This document shows, piece by piece, positions 30,482 through 38,116 of a stretch of 64,000 bases of DNA. Location of the stretch: the NCBI GenBank assembly GCA_026707545.1, contig JAPOWR010000002.1, forward strand, positions 310,001 through 374,000. The letters run 5' to 3'. The translations under genes and the position numbers were made by a program. The stretch is from Acidobacteriota bacterium (GTDB lineage Bacteria; Acidobacteriota; Thermoanaerobaculia; Multivoradales; Multivoraceae). Below the pieces are notes generated by a model. The model saw only the letters and a program-made list of their open reading frames with translations, did not search any database and was not told where the DNA came from. Every line of letters begins with the position of its first letter. Within the stretch, counting starts at the first letter, position 1.

Positions 30482-31332
30482 CGGTGGCCCAGGAGACGGC
30501 GGCGCGGACGCGCATCGACTGGGCGCTGCTGGCCCGACAGGTCGGGGGACTCGTGCGGTTGGAGCTGCGCCGGCTGCTCCTGACCCGCAGGGCGGTGATC
30601 CTGGGGCTCGCGTCGGCGGTTCCGGTGGCGATCGTCCTGCTCGTCGGCTCCATTCCGATCGGCGGCCAGACGGTGCTGGAGCGGTTCGGCAACCGGACCG
30701 TCTACGAGACGATCTTCGAGACGGTCTTTCTCGGCGCCATCCTGTTCTTCGGTTGCCTGTACGTGTTCTTCAACCTGTTCCGGGGCGAGATCCTCGAACG
30801 CAGCCTGCACTACCTGCTGCTGACGCCGCTGCGCCGCGAACTGGTCGTGGTGGCCAAGTACCTGGCCGCGGTCGCCGCCGTGGCCGTGTTGTTCATGGCC
30901 AGCACCGTGTTCAGCTACGTCCTGATCTACCTGCCCGTTGGTTTCTCGGGAGCGATCGAGGACCTGACCGCCGGCCCGGGTGGCGGTCATCTGGTGGCCT
31001 ACCTGGGCGTGACCCTGCTCGCCTGCATCGGCTACGGCTCGCTGTTCACGCTGATCGGCATGGTGTTCCGGAACCCGATCATCCCGGCGGGCCTCCTCTA
31101 CGTGTGGGAGATGCTGCACTTCCTCCTGCCGCCGGCGCTGAAGAAGCTCAGCGTGATCCACTACCTGAAGGGCTTGCTGCCGGTGCCTCTTTCCGACGGT
31201 CCGTTCGCCGTGGTGGTCGAACCGCCTCCCGCTGCCGTCTCCGTCCTCGGCCTGCTCGGCCTGGCCGCCGTCGTACTCACGGCAACCGCCCTGATCATCC
31301 GCCGCATGGAGATCCGGTACACCGAGGACTGA
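30478..31332 (+). CDS. ABC-2-type transporter permease 2
   Basis: 284 residues with about six hydrophobic helices; conserved-looking [25 protein letters not shown] segment between helices 2 and 3 (residues about 98-125). It pairs with ATPase 2. It is the last gene of the sigma-factor operon. The GTG start overlaps the ATPase stop by 4 bases. Export of an envelope component under ECF control is inference. Confidence 0.8.
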   Translation: MTVAQETAARTRIDWALLARQVGGLVRLELRRLLLTRRAVILGLASAVPVAIVLLVGSIPIGGQTVLERFGNRTVYETIFETVFLGAILFFGCLYVFFNLFRGEILERSLHYLLLTPLRRELVVVAKYLAAVAAVAVLFMASTVFSYVLIYLPVGFSGAIEDLTAGPGGGHLVAYLGVTLLACIGYGSLFTLIGMVFRNPIIPAGLLYVWEMLHFLLPPALKKLSVIHYLKGLLPVPLSDGPFAVVVEPPPAAVSVLGLLGLAAVVLTATALIIRRMEIRYTED

Positions 31333-31353
31333 CGAGGGGCGTGGCGGCCACAC

Positions 31354-31419
31354 ACTGGGTGCGCCGGCCTGGGTGCGCCGGCCTTCTGGCCGGTATTCGC
31401 GCGACGCCGCGAAGCGGCG
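31354..31419. repeat. Palindromic element, copy 1 (double)
   Basis: A partial unit GGGTGCGCCGGCCT (31358-31371) runs into a full unit with hairpin GGCC-TTCT-GGCC inside GGTGCGCCGGCCTTCTGGCC (full unit 31372-31393). Eleven bases later comes a second perfect hairpin CGCCGC-GAA-GCGGCG (31405-31419). The same two-hairpin architecture in reverse orientation occurs at 51633-51672, and the first half also at 61925-61946. It lies just downstream of a stop codon, typical of REP-like elements. Confidence 0.7.
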
Positions 31420-31453
31420 AGCCCGAGTCGCCGCGTCTGAGAGCATAGGAACC

Positions 31454-31876
31454 ATGGCCCCCATAGACATCGGCGGCCTGGAGATCCCCGAAACCGCCCT
31501 GACCTTCAAGTTCGTCCGCGCGTCCGGCCCAGGCGGGCAGAACGTGAACAAGGTCGCGACGGCCGTTCAGTGCCGGCTCGACCTCGACGCGGCCGGCATC
31601 GAAGGCCCGTTGCGCCAGCGCCTGCAACGCCTGGCGGGGAAGCGCCTAACCGTGGCAGGTGAGATCGTCGTCTTCTGCGACACTCACCGCACGCAGGCCC
31701 GGAACCGGGAGGCGGCGCTCACGAGGCTTGCGTCGATGATCGAAGAAGCTGCTGTCGAGCCTCGGCCGCGGGTGGCCACTCGACCGTCCGCCCGCGCCCG
31801 GGCGAGACGGCTGGAGGCCAAGAGGCAGCGCGGCGCAACGAAGCGGCTACGCGGTCCGGTCGGCACCGACGAGTAG
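31454..31876 (+). CDS. arfB: Alternative ribosome-rescue factor ArfB (YaeJ-like)
   Basis: 140-residue peptidyl-tRNA hydrolase that rescues stalled ribosomes. It contains the release-factor GGQ motif (RASGPGGQNVNKVAT, about residues 24-38) without the codon-recognition domains of RF1/RF2. The tail is very basic, as expected for insertion into the mRNA channel (ARARARRLEAKRQRG). ATG 31454 is chosen; upstream sequence in the frame overlaps the palindromic repeat. Lack of a full-length RF architecture rules out prfA/prfB. Confidence 0.9.
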   Translation: MAPIDIGGLEIPETALTFKFVRASGPGGQNVNKVATAVQCRLDLDAAGIEGPLRQRLQRLAGKRLTVAGEIVVFCDTHRTQARNREAALTRLASMIEEAAVEPRPRVATRPSARARARRLEAKRQRGATKRLRGPVGTDE

Positions 31877-31879
31877 CTT

Positions 31880-32272
31880 CTATCTCAGCGCCTTCCGGCA
31901 CGAGACCGTCGTGAACCGTCCGCGGTCCGCGGTCACCAGGTCGACCTCGATGTCCTGGCCGCGAGTCAGCTCGTCCCAGACGGGATGGTCGAGTGGAGGG
32001 CAGGCGATCTCGCCGGCCATTTGCTCCCGCTGGCTCCCCGTCATGTTCATCAGGTCGCCCGCGAACTCGGGAATCACCTGGACCCGGTGAATGAGCCGGT
32101 CCACCCGTTCCAGCTCCCGGCCCACCCAGACCCGGTTCCAGCCGGGACGCAGCCGCGTCGGCGGGAAATCCAGGCCGTGGCGGTAAACGAGGTCGGCACT
32201 GACGTGGGGTGGAGAGCCGCACGAAAGAGGCGCCAGCGCGGCGACGATCAGCGGCAGGACGAAGCGGCGCAT
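31880..32272 (-). CDS. Small lipoprotein of unknown function
   Basis: 130 residues from ATG 32272. It begins MRRFVLPLIVAALAPLSCGSP: a lipoprotein signal with a lipobox-like APLSC, so probably membrane-anchored. The mature part has no recognised motif. Its stop is 3 bases from the arfB stop (convergent), and its start is 62 bases from the divergent PQQ-type gene. A GTG at 32299 would add nine residues ahead of the signal and is less likely. Confidence 0.6.
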   Translation of the reverse strand: MRRFVLPLIVAALAPLSCGSPPHVSADLVYRHGLDFPPTRLRPGWNRVWVGRELERVDRLIHRVQVIPEFAGDLMNMTGSQREQMAGEIACPPLDHPVWDELTRGQDIEVDLVTADRGRFTTVSCRKALR

Positions 32273-32334
32273 CGCGTCGGACAAACTACCGCACTTCACG
32301 AACCCGCGACACCCCGCGGGCTAAGCTCCAGCGC

Positions 32335-33666
32335 ATGCGAACCAAACCCCTGCTCGCTTGCCTCGCGCTGGGCCTCGCGGTGGCGCCCAGCGCACCAGCC
32401 GATGACTGGCCGCAGTGGCGGGGCGCCGAACGCCGCGGCATCTGGCACGAGGACGGCATCCTCGACCGGTTCCCCGAGGACGGCCTCCACTTCGTCTGGC
32501 GAGTGCCGATCGGCCCGGGCTACGGCGGTCCGGCGGTGGCCGGCGGGCGCGTGTTCGCGACGGATTTCGAGCGGTTGCCGGGCAACCGCGGCCGCGAGCG
32601 CCTCCTGGTGCTAGACGAGGCGACCGGGAAGGAGCTCTGGGAGCACGCCTGGGAAACCGGCCTCGCCGGCCTCATGCCCGCCTACTCGAACGGCCCACGG
32701 GCCACGCCGACCGTCGACGGCGACCGCGTCTACGTGCTCGGTTCAGCCGGCTATCTGGCGGCGCTTTCGGTCGAGGACGGCCGCGTGCTCTGGCGGCACG
32801 ACCTGGTCGAGGACTACGGGGCTCCCGTGCAGGCCTGGGGCTTCGTCGGCGCCCCACTGGTGGATGGCCGGCAGATCATCACGCTGGTCGGCGGCGAGCC
32901 CGACGCCATGGTCGTGGCGTTCGATCGGGAGAACGGTCGCGAACTCTGGCGCTCGATGGAGGTCGGCAACGAGCCGGGCTACAACCCGCCGGTCATCTAC
33001 GAGCTGGGCGGCAGGCGGCACCTCATCGTCTGGCATCCGAAGGGCATCGCCGGGCTCGATCCGGACGGCGGCGAGGTGTTCTGGCAGTTCCCCTACGACG
33101 TGGAGTACGGGCAGACGATCGCCACACCGATCCAGGACGGGAACCAGCTCCTCGTGTCGTCCGCGTCGCATGGTTCGACGCTGATCGAAGTCGCCGGCGA
33201 GTCAGATAGGAAGCCTCGGGCCAGGATCGCCTGGAAGGGCAGGAGCAGCAGCAAGGAGGACCTCGACGGCCTTCATGCATTCAACTCCACGCCGGCCTTC
33301 GACGGCGACATGATCTACGGCATCGGCGGCCAGGGTGCACTGCGCGCCATCGACCGAGCCACCGGAAAGGAAGTCTGGGCGACCTTCGGACCCAGCGAGG
33401 ACGCGCGCATCGCCACCGCGTTCCTGGTCAGGAACGGCGACCGCTACTTCATCAGCAACGACCGGGGCGAACTGATGATCGCCCGGCTGAGCCGGGACGG
33501 TTACCACGAGATCGACCGCACCCGCCTGCTCGAACCCACGACGCCGAGCAGACGTGTCCGCCGCGAACTGGGCAAGCTCCTCTGGGTCCACCCCGCCTAC
33601 GCGAACGGCCACATCGTGCACCGCAACGACCGGGAGATCGTTAGGGCGTCATTGCTGGCGGAGTGA
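32335..33666 (+). CDS. Exported PQQ-like beta-propeller repeat protein
   Basis: 443 residues with a signal peptide (LLACLALGLAVAPSAPA) and a mature start DDWPQWRGAERRGIW. That start is the hallmark of the planctomycete/acidobacterial PQQ-binding-like beta-propeller family (WPQWRG). Repeated blades contain LDEATGKELWEH, VEDGRVLWRHDLV, FDRENGRELWRS and IDRATGKEVWAT. The residues of true quinoprotein dehydrogenases are not evident, so it is probably a structural or binding propeller in the periplasm. Confidence 0.82.
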   Translation: MRTKPLLACLALGLAVAPSAPADDWPQWRGAERRGIWHEDGILDRFPEDGLHFVWRVPIGPGYGGPAVAGGRVFATDFERLPGNRGRERLLVLDEATGKELWEHAWETGLAGLMPAYSNGPRATPTVDGDRVYVLGSAGYLAALSVEDGRVLWRHDLVEDYGAPVQAWGFVGAPLVDGRQIITLVGGEPDAMVVAFDRENGRELWRSMEVGNEPGYNPPVIYELGGRRHLIVWHPKGIAGLDPDGGEVFWQFPYDVEYGQTIATPIQDGNQLLVSSASHGSTLIEVAGESDRKPRARIAWKGRSSSKEDLDGLHAFNSTPAFDGDMIYGIGGQGALRAIDRATGKEVWATFGPSEDARIATAFLVRNGDRYFISNDRGELMIARLSRDGYHEIDRTRLLEPTTPSRRVRRELGKLLWVHPAYANGHIVHRNDREIVRASLLAE

Positions 33667-33770
33667 CGTTACAGACTGGGTGCGCCTGCGTCCCGCCGGC
33701 ATCCGCTCGAGCCACCAAGCGACGTGGTCAGCTACGGTTCTGCTGGTCTTGTGTGCGCTAGTTTCGACTC

Positions 33771-33998
33771 ATGCGTTTGCACATCGCGTTAGACGACGAT
33801 CTCGTGGCGGAACTCGACCGCCGTGCAGGTCCGGGGCAGCGTAGCGCTCTCATCGCTCGACTGATCCAACGCGGACTCGATGACGAACGGCGCTGGGATG
33901 ACATCGAGTCGGCGCTCGGCGGCATCTCCGACACGGGCCACGACTGGGACCACGACCCGGCGGAGTGGGTGCGACGCCAACGGCACGGCGACCGGTAG
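33771..33998 (+). CDS. Orphan VapB-like antitoxin
   Basis: 75 residues. MRLHIALDDDLVAELDRRAG at the N-terminus looks like a ribbon-helix-helix fold, and the tail DWDHDPAEWVRRQR is the VapC-binding style of end seen in VapB proteins. No PIN-domain ORF follows: only 61 bases separate it from the convergent hydrolase, and no other toxin is adjacent. It is therefore a solitary antitoxin, perhaps the remains of a module. Sequence upstream (33675-33686) shares ACTGGGTGCGCC with the palindromic element at 31354. Confidence 0.6.
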   Translation: MRLHIALDDDLVAELDRRAGPGQRSALIARLIQRGLDDERRWDDIESALGGISDTGHDWDHDPAEWVRRQRHGDR

Positions 33999-34059
33999 CC
34001 CTCAGGCTGACCTCGAACGCTCCTTCCGGGCTGCGACTGGCCTAGTCCCTTCTCTTCCG

Positions 34060-34965
34060 TTACGAGGCCGCCTCCATGACGCACCGCTCCACGAACGGCA
34101 TCATCGCCGCGACGCACTCTGCCGGCTGCTCAAGCTGGAGCAAGTGTGTCGTGTCTGGCACGAAGTCGTAGTCGAGGGCCAGGATCTCCCCGAGATCCAC
34201 CGTGGGCAGAAATGAGAAAGGCACCGTGGGATCGGAGCCGATGATCTTCGCGGGACACGAAACGCGGCTCAGGTCCGCGGCTCCTGCCCATCGAGGGCCT
34301 TCCAGAGAAATGGTGGCTTCGTACTCCCTCGGGCAGCGCAGTACGTATCCGTCGCCGTTCGAGGCTTGCCGCAGCGTGGTGCGCGCGATGAGTTCGGGCG
34401 CGCCGGGGCAGAGAAGCTGGAAGGCGGGCGCGCGCAGTACCCGGTCCACGAACTCCTCGCGGCTTGGGAAGCGTTCGCGACGCCTCAGAGCGGCCTCGCC
34501 CAGTTGGCGGAGCATCGTCCCCACCTTCGCGACGTCCTCGGTCCGGCAGCCTGGCGGGCAGACGACCGGGTCGAACAGAACGAGCGCCGAGTAGGCCGAC
34601 TCGCGACTGGCGTGGATCAGCGCCGTTTGGGCCGATACGGAGTGGAACACCCCGATCTTCGGCTTGGCGCCGAAGTGCCGATCGATCGCCTCTGCGACGC
34701 ACATGTGGTCGTCGACGAACGTTCCGATGCTGTGGGTCTCGCGATCGCCGACGGGGTTCCAGCCGTGGTTGCGGAGGTCGAAGAGAACGACATCGAACCG
34801 GTCGGTGAGCCGCGACCAGAACGGGTAGTAGGCATCGGCGGCGAAGCCGTTGCAGTGACTGACGACGAGGCGTGGTCCGCTGGGGTTGCCATGCCGCCTG
34901 AGGATGATGCGGTTGCCATCGGCCATGCGGGCCTCGGCCGTCGCCAGGGGCGCTCCGTCGGTCAT
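34060..34965 (-). CDS. Alpha/beta hydrolase
   Basis: 301-residue alpha/beta-hydrolase fold protein. The oxyanion strand is LVVSHCNGFAADAY, nucleophile elbow GVFHSVSAQ (Ser in HSVSA, a variant of GxSxG), probable acid Asp near SDPTVPF and catalytic His in PDTTHLLQLEQP. It could be an esterase, lipase-like or C-C hydrolase; substrate cannot be predicted. Its ATG lies 9 bases after the stop of the membrane protein at 34975, so it belongs to the same minus-strand cluster. Confidence 0.8.
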   Translation of the reverse strand: MTDGAPLATAEARMADGNRIILRRHGNPSGPRLVVSHCNGFAADAYYPFWSRLTDRFDVVLFDLRNHGWNPVGDRETHSIGTFVDDHMCVAEAIDRHFGAKPKIGVFHSVSAQTALIHASRESAYSALVLFDPVVCPPGCRTEDVAKVGTMLRQLGEAALRRRERFPSREEFVDRVLRAPAFQLLCPGAPELIARTTLRQASNGDGYVLRCPREYEATISLEGPRWAGAADLSRVSCPAKIIGSDPTVPFSFLPTVDLGEILALDYDFVPDTTHLLQLEQPAECVAAMMPFVERCVMEAAS

Positions 34966-34974
34966 CGCGCCGGA

Positions 34975-35700
34975 CTACCCGTCTCGCTGCGACTCTTGCC
35001 GCAGGAAGCTCCTCACCAGGCCGGTGGCCGCGGCCGCTCCCGCTACAACAGCAGCGAAGACGAAGAGCCAGGGGAAGGCGCTAGACGGATACTCCTCGAC
35101 CAGTTCGACTGCCCCTCTGAGAAGGACGACCAGCATGGCAATCCCGCCCGGAATGCTGAACCACGGATCGACGAATGGCTGCTCCGCCCCGTGTTCGCTT
35201 CGCTCCGAGAGCCGTGGGTAGTTGCGCGAAGTCCGGCCCCAGTTCGGTTGAGGCCTCGAGATCGCGAGGAGAAGCGCGAGAACGGCCGCTGTTGCCACGG
35301 TCCAGAGCAGCCAGACTCCTGCCGCTGACTGGGGCGGTTCGGCCGCCAGGTCCGCTACCAGGTCGAGCACCAGAACGAACACACAGAAGACAGCCGGACC
35401 CTGAAACAGCGGATCGGTGAACGTACGGTAGACATGCCAGGCTGGCTCGGGACGGGCTTCCGGCTGTCCCGGAGCCTGCCTGTTGCCCCAGGTCCGCCCG
35501 AGCGAGATGGCGATGGATGCCACCATCACAACCAGACCGGCCAGATACGCCATGGCCAGGGCCGACGTGCGGATGGTCTCAGGCGTGAGCACACCCGAGC
35601 TGAAGCCGGCGATGAGGAGCAGCGCTACGAGCGACAGCTTGGCCCAGGGACCGCTTTCGTCCCTCTCTTCTTTCGCCTTTCGTTTACCGGTTTGCTTCAT
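34975..35700 (-). CDS. DPW-repeat multi-spanning membrane protein 2 (unknown)
   Basis: 241 residues from ATG 35700. A Lys/Glu-rich N-terminus is followed by five or six hydrophobic helices (about 22-38, 45-67, 98-118, 128-148, 181-200, 209-230). A motif of the form F-x-DP-(W/L)-F-x-x-P occurs twice (Asp-Pro at 96 and 179). Each is followed by a helix and an acidic EEPP/EEYPSS turn, suggesting an internal duplication. It is clearly paralogous to the next gene upstream. The frame stays open 116 codons further upstream only inside that gene. No family recognised. Confidence 0.65.
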   Translation of the reverse strand: MKQTGKRKAKEERDESGPWAKLSLVALLLIAGFSSGVLTPETIRTSALAMAYLAGLVVMVASIAISLGRTWGNRQAPGQPEARPEPAWHVYRTFTDPLFQGPAVFCVFVLVLDLVADLAAEPPQSAAGVWLLWTVATAAVLALLLAISRPQPNWGRTSRNYPRLSERSEHGAEQPFVDPWFSIPGGIAMLVVLLRGAVELVEEYPSSAFPWLFVFAAVVAGAAAATGLVRSFLRQESQRDG

Positions 35701-35737
35701 CGCCCGCGTCGCCGGCCGGCTGCTCCCGCTGATCGCG

Positions 35738-36514
35738 TCACGGCGACTCCGACCCCGAGCCGACGGCATCGACCGAGACGTCAGAGGCCCCCGGCTCTTG
35801 GGTGTTGTCCAGCTTCCGCCGTCGGTGGAGCTGATCGATTGACGGCATGATGGTGGCCATTGCCATCGCCGCGAGCGGCGCGATGAACCATAGCGTCGCC
35901 GCGATCGAAGAGGGGTCCTCTTCGATCGCCTCCATGCCGTACCTTGCGAGGTGGACAGCCCCGACCGCCATCGCAGGAAGGGTGAACCAGGGATCGCGGA
36001 ACGTCTCCGCGACCGTCGGCTTTTCGCCGCGGCGCCGGCCAGGCACACCGTCCAGGTCGGCTCTCTCGAGGCTCACTCGTCTGCTGATGCTGAGCGGCAG
36101 GACGACGGACAGAAAGGCCACGAACACGAGGTACCACACGGTCCGTTCGGAAGCCGGCGGTTCGATGATCAGGTCCGTGATCAGTCGGACGATCAACACG
36201 AACGCGCAGTAGATGGCGGGAACCTGGTACCACGGGTCCGTGAAGAGTCTCGCCTCGTGCCAGACCGGCCCCGTCTGGACCTCCGGCGGAGCTTCAGCCG
36301 GATTCAGGTAGTTGCGGCCCTGGCGCAGCAGCGACATGACGACGCTCAGTGCCATTGCGACGAGAGCGACGACGTAGGACATCGCCAAAGCAGAGGTGCG
36401 CAGGTTGTCCATCGACAGCAGGCCGTCCAGCTCTCCGGACATCAGGAGGCCCATGAGCATGGTGAACCGGGCCGACAGCTTGGAGTCGTCGTACTTCTTG
36501 GCCAGGGAGGTCAT
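35738..36514 (-). CDS. DPW-repeat multi-spanning membrane protein 1 (unknown)
   Basis: 258 residues with about five transmembrane helices (about 40-62, 95-117, 125-145, 177-197, 204-225). The motif FTDPWYQVPA (about 91-100) recurs as FRDPWFTLPA (about 172-181). It is followed by an acidic EEDPSS turn matching the EEYPSS turn in protein 2. The N-terminal helix RTSALAM is also shared. Its ATG overlaps the HNH stop by 4 bases (ATGA) and 37 bases separate it from protein 2. I do not recognise the family; channel-like or effector roles are speculation. Confidence 0.65.
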   Translation of the reverse strand: MTSLAKKYDDSKLSARFTMLMGLLMSGELDGLLSMDNLRTSALAMSYVVALVAMALSVVMSLLRQGRNYLNPAEAPPEVQTGPVWHEARLFTDPWYQVPAIYCAFVLIVRLITDLIIEPPASERTVWYLVFVAFLSVVLPLSISRRVSLERADLDGVPGRRRGEKPTVAETFRDPWFTLPAMAVGAVHLARYGMEAIEEDPSSIAATLWFIAPLAAMAMATIMPSIDQLHRRRKLDNTQEPGASDVSVDAVGSGSESP

Positions 36515-37071
36515 GGATTCTCAAGGTCCCTGGGTGTGCCGCGGAACACCTGCTTCCGGTGCCAGCCGACGAAGTTTGGGTCTGGGCGTTGCCGGGCGCT
36601 TTGAGGGTTGCGAATCCGCTTACCGTGACAGTCGAGGAGTTGGTGAAACGCCGGACTCTGGCCGTTTGCCTCGTCCGACACGACGAGCCTATAGCCCTTG
36701 GTCGCCCGCTCCAGGCCGATTGCTCCGCGGTCAAAGGTCTGATGGTGGAGGATGCAAAGAGCGAGACCGTTGCGGACCTGGTCGGGCCCTCCGTGAGAGT
36801 GCCACCTGATGTGTGCCGCCTCCAACGCGACGAGTTCGTCGTTGAGTCGGACATCGAAGCCGCACACAACGCAGCGTCGTTCGTACGCTCGCAGGACGGC
36901 ATGGCGGAAACTGCGATCGCGGGTGGTGGGAGCCTTCGGCTGAAGCACTTGCTCAACGGGCCTCGCGAGCCTGACCGCGTCGCGGATCGAGTCGTGCAAG
37001 GAGGGTGGAAAGTGCTTGCCGAGGAGCTTTCGCGCTGCCTGCTCGATGAGTTCGGGATCGGCTAAGAGCAT
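36511..37071 (-). CDS. HNH endonuclease, 5'-truncated SBD-HNH (phosphorothioate-dependent type)
   Basis: 186 residues from ATG 37071. The HNH domain shows two Cys in CVVCGFDVRL, EAAHIRWHSHGG, NGLALCILHHQTFD and GAIGL. The arrangement matches the C-terminal half of restriction endonucleases that recognise phosphorothioated DNA through an N-terminal SBD domain. The same frame continues upstream to about 37242 and reads HLEAPFARLRGDDLWEVI, resembling the SBD segment HPEYPFxRLxxDGxWE. It has no ATG, GTG or TTG start, and the first about 70 SBD residues are missing. It is either a degraded gene or a short HNH product. No dnd or ssp genes are in the window. Confidence 0.6.
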   Translation of the reverse strand: MLLADPELIEQAARKLLGKHFPPSLHDSIRDAVRLARPVEQVLQPKAPTTRDRSFRHAVLRAYERRCVVCGFDVRLNDELVALEAAHIRWHSHGGPDQVRNGLALCILHHQTFDRGAIGLERATKGYRLVVSDEANGQSPAFHQLLDCHGKRIRNPQSARQRPDPNFVGWHRKQVFRGTPRDLENP

Positions 37072-37297
37072 CCGCTGATCGGCCTCTTTGAAGCCTCCGG
37101 CCGCCGCGTGGTCGACCAGCTGCCGATGACTGATCTCGCCCTTGCCCCTGATCCGATCCAGGTCAGTGTCGGCGATGACTTCCCACAGATCGTCTCCACG
37201 CAGCCGGGCAAATGGAGCCTCGAGGTGGACAACTACCGGCCGTGACCGGCCACCGTGGTTGATCGAGCGTTCATCCTGAGGGCGGCCAGCTGCTCTA

Positions 37298-37957
37298 TCA
37301 GCCGAACGACCTGGGCTCGAAGTCCTCGGCGTTGAGAATGCTGGCGCTGCTGCCGGTGGCCCGGATGACGAAGAGTCCCTTGCGCTCCGCGTAGGTCGTC
37401 ACGGCGCCGTCGCTCTTGAGGTAGGCCACGGCGCCCAGAACCCGTTTGCCCCGGTACTCGCGTGCGAAGTCGGTGAACTTCGACAGCTTGGCAAGGAACC
37501 GGGTCACGTCCTCTGATCGCAGGGTCGTCTTGACCTCGACCACCACGACCTCCCACCGGTTCACGGCCACGATGTCGAACTCGAAGTGCTCGCCGTTTCG
37601 TCGTCCCTCGCGCCGCTGGTGGGTGTGCTCGACGGCGATTCCCCTGCCGTTGAGCAGGGGCACGAGGTCGCCATCGACCAGGCTTTCCATCAGCTTTCCC
37701 CACTGGGACGTGAAGTAGCTCTCCGTCTTCTTGAGCTGGCGGCCGGTTTCGGCTATCTGGCGGTCCGTTGCCTCCTGCCTCTTTCGGAGTGCCTCCATCT
37801 CCCTCTCGGCCTTGGCTTCTCTCTTCTTGGCCGTGGCCTCGTGCTCGGCCATGAGCGCGGCGATCTCCCGGTTCTTTCGGCCCACGTCGGCGAAGATCTC
37901 CCGAATCTCGGCGAAGGTCGGCGGCTCGCTGGGCTTGGCTGTCTCTTGCGTCGTCAT
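37298..37957 (-). CDS. PD-(D/E)XK nuclease-superfamily protein with N-terminal coiled coil (DUF3782-like)
   Basis: 219 residues. Positions about 25-80 form a charged heptad-rich helix (KKREAKAEREMEALRKRQ). The C-terminal domain has the PD-(D/E)XK-type core FEFDIVAVNRWEVVVVEVKTTL (Asp, then Glu-x-Lys), consistent with a metal-dependent nuclease fold. Similar coiled-coil plus nuclease proteins are common, poorly characterised and often mobile. It is first in the minus-strand cluster leading to the HNH fragment and the two membrane proteins. The 159 bases upstream of it contain no gene. Confidence 0.7.
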   Translation of the reverse strand: MTTQETAKPSEPPTFAEIREIFADVGRKNREIAALMAEHEATAKKREAKAEREMEALRKRQEATDRQIAETGRQLKKTESYFTSQWGKLMESLVDGDLVPLLNGRGIAVEHTHQRREGRRNGEHFEFDIVAVNRWEVVVVEVKTTLRSEDVTRFLAKLSKFTDFAREYRGKRVLGAVAYLKSDGAVTTYAERKGLFVIRATGSSASILNAEDFEPRSFG

Positions 37958-38116
37958 GTTCTACGCTTGTCTCCTTGTCGCGGCAGGAGTTTGGACGCGT
38001 CCGGAGCGGGGCAGGACGCCGAAGGCGCCGCCGTCAGGCGGCCGCCGGGCCGGGTCGGCAAGGGACTGCAAGCATACGCGAAGGGAGGTGGCCTTCCCTG
38101 CGCCCCGGATGAGGCC

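Noticed and set aside
38027..38042. Hairpin GCCGCC-GTCA-GGCGGC downstream of the beta-barrel gene
   Set aside because: It lies 75 bases past the stop with no T tract on the minus strand, and such stems are expected by chance at this GC content.
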